NCBI GenBank assembly: GCA_030151925.1
Contig: JASLCY010000031.1
Coordinates: 1 to 9,601 of the forward strand
Reading direction: 5' to 3'
Source: Oligoflexus sp.
GTDB lineage: Bacteria > Bdellovibrionota_B > Oligoflexia > Oligoflexales > Oligoflexaceae
Length of the DNA stretch: 9,601 nucleotides
The translations under genes were made by a program, and so were the position numbers. The notes below the pieces were generated by a model. The model was not told the DNA's origin and ran no database searches. It worked only from the letters and a program-made list of their open reading frames with translations. Below, piece after piece: positions 5,733 to 9,601 of the stretch; position 1 is the stretch's first letter, and each line of letters begins with the position of its first letter.

Positions 5733-6743
5733 ATGGCACAGATTCGCACCTGTCTTTTCGGTTTAGGTCACATGGGACGCAATCACCTGCGCGTCCTGCA
5801 AGAGGATCCGCGAATCGATCTCGTCGCGGTCATCGATCCCGTGACGGAGAGTCTCCCGGAGACGGCTCGGCCGGTGCCCCTGCATAAACACCTGCCGGAT
5901 GACCTGGACTTCGAGCTCGCGGTCGTCGCGGCTCCCACGGAGCTGCATTATTCGCTCGTCGCCGGACTGCTCAAACGCAACCACCACGTCTTCGTCGAAA
6001 AACCCGCGGCCAGCACCGAAGCCCAGGCGCGTGAGCTGGTGGAGCTGGCCAGGAGCCGCGACCTGAAGCTCGCGGTCGGCAATATCGAACGCTGCAATCC
6101 CGTGGTGAGCGCCCTGCGCAAAGTCGTGGCGAGCGGCATCCTCGGGCGCCTCGTGCATTTGAACGGCCTGCGCGCGGGCGGCTTTCCCCGCAACGTGAAG
6201 CCGGGCAACAACGTGATCCTGGATCTCGGCGTCCATGAGCTCGACCTCTTCCGCATGCTCCTCGGACCGCTGCAGATCGTCCATGGCGTCGGGCACAGCA
6301 CGCAGACGAGCGGCATCTTCGATGCGGCGGAGATCTCCGTACGCTCGCAGCAGGGCGTGACGGGAACGGTGCATGTGAACTGGCTGACGCCGCAGCGCCT
6401 TCGCTCGATCCGCGTCACGGGCAGCGAGGGGCTTTGCCTCGTGGATTACATCGCCCAGACCTGCGAGGTCATCGGTCCGAATCTGAAGGCGAAGGCCACG
6501 AGCCTCGGGGATCTGCCCTGGAAAGCCGAGACGCCCGGCTTCGATTCCGCGTTCGTGCCCGTGATTCCGAAAGAATCCCTCAAGGAGCAGCTCGATCAGC
6601 TGCACCGCTATCTGCGCGGCGAATCGCACGTTCTGGCGGTGGGCGACGAGCTCATAGAATCCGTCGCCCTCGTGGAGCAGGCGGAAGCGCAGGTCGGCAA
6701 GGCCCATGTGCTGCCTTTCCACGCTATCCGCGAGGGGCATTGA
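5733..6743 (+). CDS. Gfo/Idh/MocA-family NAD(P)-dependent oxidoreductase linked to lpxB
   Basis: The 336-residue protein has the two-domain layout of the Gfo/Idh/MocA family. An N-terminal Rossmann fold carries the dinucleotide loop FGLGHMGRNH (9-18) and the catalytic-lysine motif VEKPAAS (88-94). A C-terminal alpha/beta sheet domain starts near residue 120 and contains DLGVHELDLFRML (164-176), whose Asp/His fit the family's active-site positions. Such enzymes oxidise or reduce a sugar hydroxyl, often on a nucleotide sugar. The stop codon is 1 nt from the lpxB start, so the two are translationally coupled. Members of this family sit beside lpxA/lpxB in many genomes. In Acidithiobacillus and Leptospira the family member GnnA oxidises the 3-OH of UDP-GlcNAc, so that the aminotransferase GnnB can make the 3-amino sugar for amide-linked lipid A. 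No GnnB lies in this window, so a GnnA role is only a hypothesis. AGAAGG lies 9 nt before the ATG. Confidence 0.88.
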   Translation: MAQIRTCLFGLGHMGRNHLRVLQEDPRIDLVAVIDPVTESLPETARPVPLHKHLPDDLDFELAVVAAPTELHYSLVAGLLKRNHHVFVEKPAASTEAQARELVELARSRDLKLAVGNIERCNPVVSALRKVVASGILGRLVHLNGLRAGGFPRNVKPGNNVILDLGVHELDLFRMLLGPLQIVHGVGHSTQTSGIFDAAEISVRSQQGVTGTVHVNWLTPQRLRSIRVTGSEGLCLVDYIAQTCEVIGPNLKAKATSLGDLPWKAETPGFDSAFVPVIPKESLKEQLDQLHRYLRGESHVLAVGDELIESVALVEQAEAQVGKAHVLPFHAIREGH

Positions 6744-6744
6744 G

Positions 6745-7974
6745 ATGGCGGTGAAAGTCTTCGTCGCCGCGGGCGAACCCTCGGGCGATCTGCTCGCCGG
6801 CGAATTGCTCGACGCCCTGAAGATCGAGATGCCCGATGCGGAATTCTTCGGCATCTGCGGGGATCGTATGCGCGCCGCCGGCTGCGAGGAGCTCTTCGGC
6901 ATCGAGGAACTCTCGGTCATGGGCTTCGTCGAAGTCCTCAAACACCTGTCCTACATCAAACGGCTCGAATTCTCGCTGCTGGAGGAGATCGACCGGCGCA
7001 AACCCGACTTCGCGATCCTCGTCGACTATCCCGGCTTCCATCTGCGGCTCGGCGACGAGCTCAAGCTCAGGGGCGTGTTCGTCTTCCAATACGTGGCGCC
7101 GCAGCTCTGGGCCTGGGGCGAGAAACGCACGAAGAAGCTGAAGAAGTCGACCGACGAAGTGCTCGGCATCATGCCTTTCGAAGCGAACTTCTTCCGCGAG
7201 CGCGCCGTGAACTACACCTACGTGGGGACTCCGCAGGTCGATCGGGCGGCGAAGGCTTCGCATGATCGTTCACGTTTCGGCCTGGGCGCCGGCCCGATCG
7301 TGGGTTTTTTCCCGGGCAGCCGCCGCAGCGAGATCCAGCGTCTCGTGCCTCGCATGCTGGCCGCGCGCGAAGTCCTGCGCAAGAGAGACCCGGAGCTGCG
7401 TTATGTGCTTTCGGCCGCGCCTAGTCTTCCCCTCGATCTCTTCGCGCAGCAGCTCGGCGTGACTCTGCCCGAGCCGCATATCCTGAGCGATGGGCTTAAG
7501 GTCTTTCATCTCGGCGACACCACGCTCGTGCAAGGCCATAGCATTCATCTGATGAAATGCAGCGATGCCGCGGTGGTGACATCGGGGACCGCGACGCTCG
7601 AATGCGCGCTCACCCTGACTCCGATGACCGTGGCTTACGTCATGAATAACGTGAGTTTTCAAATTGCGAAGCGCTATGTGAAGTTGTCGCATATTAGCCT
7701 CGTCAATCTAGTCGCGGGCTACGACCTCGTGCGGGAATTTATCCAGGATTTCACGGCGGAAGATCTGGCCGCCGAACTCCAGCGGCTGGTCAAGGACAAG
7801 GACTATCGGGCGCAAAAAGTTGCGGCTCTGAGCGCTCTCGATCAAAAGTTGACCGGGGATCTCGCCCGTTCCGCAGCTCATACTATCGCTCGGTGCTATA
7901 GGGCCGGCCTTCCGCGCGAGCGGCACCTGAAAGGACAAGGCAGTCAAGGCCTTGAAACAGCGGCAAGCAAATAA
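6745..7974 (+). CDS. lpxB: Lipid-A-disaccharide synthase LpxB
   Basis: LpxB is a GT-B (GT19) glycosyltransferase at the inner face of the cytoplasmic membrane. It joins UDP-2,3-diacylglucosamine and lipid X into the lipid A disaccharide 1-phosphate. The 409-residue protein shows the family motifs in order: AAGEPSGD (8-15), SVMGFVEVL (57-65), LVDYPGFHLRL (92-102), QYVAPQLWAWGEKR (115-128), YVGTPQVD (159-166), FFPGSRRSEIQRL (188-200), SGTATLECAL (280-289) and the VNLVAGYDLVREFIQD-like segment near 320-335. The frame is open 13 codons further upstream, but I choose the ATG at 6745. It begins the conserved KVFVAAGEPSG strand, AGGGG lies 8 nt before it, and it sits 1 nt after the oxidoreductase stop. 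Length is typical for the family (about 380-400), with a short polar tail of some 20 residues. Confidence 0.97.
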   Translation: MAVKVFVAAGEPSGDLLAGELLDALKIEMPDAEFFGICGDRMRAAGCEELFGIEELSVMGFVEVLKHLSYIKRLEFSLLEEIDRRKPDFAILVDYPGFHLRLGDELKLRGVFVFQYVAPQLWAWGEKRTKKLKKSTDEVLGIMPFEANFFRERAVNYTYVGTPQVDRAAKASHDRSRFGLGAGPIVGFFPGSRRSEIQRLVPRMLAAREVLRKRDPELRYVLSAAPSLPLDLFAQQLGVTLPEPHILSDGLKVFHLGDTTLVQGHSIHLMKCSDAAVVTSGTATLECALTLTPMTVAYVMNNVSFQIAKRYVKLSHISLVNLVAGYDLVREFIQDFTAEDLAAELQRLVKDKDYRAQKVAALSALDQKLTGDLARSAAHTIARCYRAGLPRERHLKGQGSQGLETAASK

Positions 7975-7990
7975 AGTACTTGCATTTTTT
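7963..7990 (+). terminator. Possible weak intrinsic terminator overlapping the lpxB stop codon
   Basis: GCAAG (7963-7967) can pair with CTTGC (7979-7983) around an 11-nt loop that includes the TAA stop. An A and six T follow (7984-7990). The stem has only 5 bp, so termination efficiency would be low. The placement directly at the gene end and the T-run are the reasons to list it. Confidence 0.35.
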
Positions 7991-8008
7991 GGCCTTAAGC
8001 ACTACCAA
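7980..8008 (+). promoter_or_regulatory. Weak candidate promoter for the ABC transporter operon
   Basis: TTGCAT (7980-7985) and TACCAA (8003-8008) are 17 bp apart, in the only AT-rich part of the lpxB to solute-binding-protein gap. Each box matches consensus at only about half its positions. I see no Fur-box-like dyad here. Confidence 0.25.
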
Positions 8009-8034
8009 ATTGCACTTTGAAAGCCCTGTTTCCT

Positions 8035-8054
8035 GAGGCCATTCGCCGGGCCTC
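8035..8054 (+). promoter_or_regulatory. Perfect 6-bp hairpin in the leader of the ABC transporter mRNA
   Basis: GAGGCC (8035-8040) and GGCCTC (8049-8054) form a perfect inverted repeat with an 8-nt loop. It ends 10 nt before the AAAGGA ribosome binding site (8065-8070). It could stabilise the transcript or modulate translation. No T-run follows, so it is not a terminator. Confidence 0.35.
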
Positions 8055-8076
8055 GCGCGCAACGAAAGGACTTCCT

Positions 8077-9378
8077 ATGAGAAAAGGTTTATTAGCTCTG
8101 GGGCTCATCTTCGCCGCAGTCCCAGCGTTCGCGAAGGACTCGCTAGTCATCCTCTCTCCGCACCGTAAGTCCATCCAAGAAGAATACGTCCCCGCCTTCG
8201 TCGAATATTACAAAAACAAATACCATGCTGAAGTCCAGGTCGATTGGCTCGATCAGGGCGGTACCTCGGACGACGTGCGTTTCCTCCGGGCGAAGTTCGG
8301 CAACGGCAACAAGTCGTCCGGCGTCGACATCTTCTGGGGCGGCGGCAGCGGCACGTTCCTCGATCTCGAGAAAGAGAACTACCTCGCGCCCTACGAACTT
8401 CCCAAGGACCTCAAGGCCCAGGTTCCCGAATCCGCCGCCGGCGTCCCGTTCTACGATAAATCCCATACCTGGTACGCCGCGGCCTGCTCGTCCTTCGGCA
8501 TGTTCTACAACAAGAAGATCTTCAAGTTCGACGGCACGCCGGAGCCCAAGGCCTTCAGCGACCTCGCCAGCGATAGATTCCTCGGCGACATCAGCGCCAC
8601 CGATCCGAGGCGCTCGGGTTCGGCGAATACGATGAACGCGATCATCCTGCAGACCGAAGGCTGGGACAAGGGCTGGCTCCTCCTCCACGAGCTCGCGGGC
8701 AATACGCGCTCCTTCACGCATTCGTCCAGCGATCCGATCAAAGCGGTGGTGGCGGGCGATGCGTCGGTGGCGATGGCGATCGACTTCTACGCCCTCGCGA
8801 AGATCGGCGACCTCGGTCCGGAAAACCTCGGCTTCGCCCTGCCGCAAGGCCAGGCGGTGCTCGATCCCGATCCTATCGCGATCGTGAGGGGCGCCCCGAA
8901 TCGCGTCGTCGCGGAGCGCTTCGTCGATTTCGTGCTGTCGGCGGAAGGCCAGAAGCTGCTGCTCCTGCCCAAGGGCGTCCCGGGCGGACCGAAGTCCTCC
9001 TCGCTCGGCCGCATGGCGGTCAACACCAAGGCTTATGCGGAAACCGAAGGCAAACGTATCTATAATATGAACCCCTTCACGCAGAAAGGCTTCATCCGTC
9101 TCGACCTCGAGAAGGCCGCGAAGCTGCAACGCGTGTTCAACGACCTGACCGGCGCGCTGCTGGTCGATACTCACGCCGACCTCAAGAAGGCCTGGAAAAA
9201 GATCCTCCGCAATAAAAAGCCGGATCAGGCCAAACTCATGGAATTCGCCAAGCTTCCGCTCACCGAAGCAGAGTTCTACAAGATCAGCGAGAGATGGGAC
9301 GACGAGGTCTTCAGGAACCAGACGATCAACGCTTGGGTGACCTTCGCCAAGACCAAGTACAAGAACCTGCTGCAGTAA
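8077..9378 (+). CDS. ABC transporter periplasmic substrate-binding protein (PBP2 type, Fe3+/phosphonate-like)
   Basis: This is the secreted receptor of an ABC importer. The ATG at 8077 is chosen over a TTG 20 codons upstream. It has AAAGGA 6 nt before it and starts a textbook signal peptide, MRKG, a hydrophobic core, then PAFA cleaved before Lys20. The mature protein opens with a beta strand (DSLVILSPHRKSI). A type 2 binding-protein core follows: VQVDWLDQGGTSDDVRFL (53-70), VDIFWGGGSG (83-92), TWYAAACSSFGMFYNKK (131-147), ASVAMAIDFYAL (229-240), LDPDPIAIVRGAPN (262-275) and ERFVDFVLSAEGQKLL (280-295). This pattern is shared by iron(III), 2-aminoethylphosphonate, phosphoglycerate and thiamine binders, so the ligand cannot be told. 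At 433 residues it is about 80-100 longer than usual for the group. The extra part is a Lys-rich helical C-terminus (about 343-433). An ABC ATPase begins 30 nt downstream. Confidence 0.88.
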   Translation: MRKGLLALGLIFAAVPAFAKDSLVILSPHRKSIQEEYVPAFVEYYKNKYHAEVQVDWLDQGGTSDDVRFLRAKFGNGNKSSGVDIFWGGGSGTFLDLEKENYLAPYELPKDLKAQVPESAAGVPFYDKSHTWYAAACSSFGMFYNKKIFKFDGTPEPKAFSDLASDRFLGDISATDPRRSGSANTMNAIILQTEGWDKGWLLLHELAGNTRSFTHSSSDPIKAVVAGDASVAMAIDFYALAKIGDLGPENLGFALPQGQAVLDPDPIAIVRGAPNRVVAERFVDFVLSAEGQKLLLLPKGVPGGPKSSSLGRMAVNTKAYAETEGKRIYNMNPFTQKGFIRLDLEKAAKLQRVFNDLTGALLVDTHADLKKAWKKILRNKKPDQAKLMEFAKLPLTEAEFYKISERWDDEVFRNQTINAWVTFAKTKYKNLLQ

Positions 9379-9408
9379 ATCCGATCAGCCAACGAACGCG
9401 AGAGAGTT

Positions 9409-9601
9409 ATGGAAGTCGTATTTAAAGGTGTCTACAAGCGTTACGGCCAAGTCACGGCTGTCCACGACCTCAATTTGACGATTGAGAAGGGAGCGCTCCA
9501 TTTCCTTCTCGGTCCTTCGGGCTGCGGCAAGACCACGACCCTTCGCATGCTCGCCGGCCTCGAGGACGTGACCGAAGGCCAGCCCTTCTTAAACGGCAAG
9601 G
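9409..9601 (+). CDS. ABC transporter ATP-binding protein, N-terminal 64 residues (runs off right edge)
   Basis: The frame opens at ATG 9409, preceded by a modest GAGAGAG purine stretch, and stays open to the window end. The protein starts [13 protein letters not shown], with Tyr12 in the A-loop position that stacks on ATP adenine. Walker A follows at [10 protein letters not shown] (35-44), then the conserved [13 protein letters not shown] segment (45-57). This is the style of ATPases in sugar, polyamine or iron importers. Walker B, the signature motif and any C-terminal regulatory domain lie outside. With the solute-binding protein 30 nt upstream, it is expected to power the same importer, with the permease gene or genes beyond the edge. 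Confidence 0.92.
   Translation, partial: MEVVFKGVYKRYGQVTAVHDLNLTIEKGALHFLLGPSGCGKTTTLRMLAGLEDVTEGQPFLNGK

Noticed and set aside
5763..6941. 392-codon minus-strand open frame opposite the oxidoreductase and the lpxB start
   Set aside because: Low-complexity Arg/Ala/Glu/Asp/His composition and no recognisable domain, and it spans two well-supported plus-strand genes. It is a codon-bias shadow.
7995..8014. Possible sigma54 promoter (TTGCA at 8010-8014)
   Set aside because: No GG-containing -24 element lies at the required spacing upstream.
8017..8076. Upstream TTG start for the solute-binding protein
   Set aside because: It would bury the signal peptide behind 20 polar residues. The ATG at 8077 has a ribosome binding site and begins a textbook signal peptide.
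8143..9174. 343-codon minus-strand open frame opposite the solute-binding protein gene
   Set aside because: Same shadow pattern. The opposite strand encodes a clear binding protein with a signal peptide.
1..9601. Mobile elements, CRISPR, tRNA or rRNA genes, defence or toxin-antitoxin systems
   Set aside because: I looked on both strands and saw no repeats arrayed with spacers, no transposase or integrase motifs, no tRNA-like cloverleaf, and no unexplained gap long enough to hide such a system.

Overview
The window is a GC-rich stretch of chromosome from a Gram-negative bacterium. Gram-negative status follows from a complete lipid A disaccharide synthase (lpxB), a lipoprotein-type signal sequence and a periplasmic solute-binding protein. 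The genes are mostly core metabolism and housekeeping, with no insertion sequence, phage gene, CRISPR array, rRNA or tRNA that I can see. The lineage cannot be fixed from these genes. The LpxB style, the unrecognised lipoprotein and the base composition would fit a delta-proteobacterial or Oligoflexia/Bdellovibrionota-like organism, but this is a low-confidence inference.

Left half, minus strand (about 1-3597). The start of a small membrane-anchored protein runs off the left edge. Next comes a 453-residue unrecognised putative lipoprotein with its own intrinsic terminator. Beyond it is the pair cmoA-cmoB, which makes carboxy-S-adenosylmethionine and uses it to build 5-oxyacetyl-uridine at the wobble base of tRNA. 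cmoB has no usable ATG. It starts at a GTG just 3 nt after the cmoA stop and in the same reading frame.

Right half, plus strand (about 3727-9601). A 129-bp divergent intergenic region separates cmoA from a FolB-type dihydroneopterin aldolase that carries an extra C-terminal domain of about 100 residues. An RsmB/Nop2-family RNA cytosine-5 methyltransferase follows 14 nt later. After a 99-nt gap come a Gfo/Idh/MocA-family oxidoreductase and lpxB, 1 nt apart. This is a lipid A unit, and the oxidoreductase may prepare a modified UDP-sugar. The last unit is an ABC importer of the iron/phosphonate/small-anion type. It has a secreted solute-binding protein with an unusually long C-terminus, then the first 64 codons of the ATPase. 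The permease would lie beyond the right edge.

Two themes recur. One is RNA modification (cmoA, cmoB, the m5C methyltransferase). The other is the envelope (lipoprotein, anchored protein, lpxB with its oxidoreductase, ABC importer). I did not find a clear new multi-gene system. The points most worth a second look are the in-frame cmoA/cmoB junction, the FolB fusion, and the oxidoreductase coupled to lpxB.
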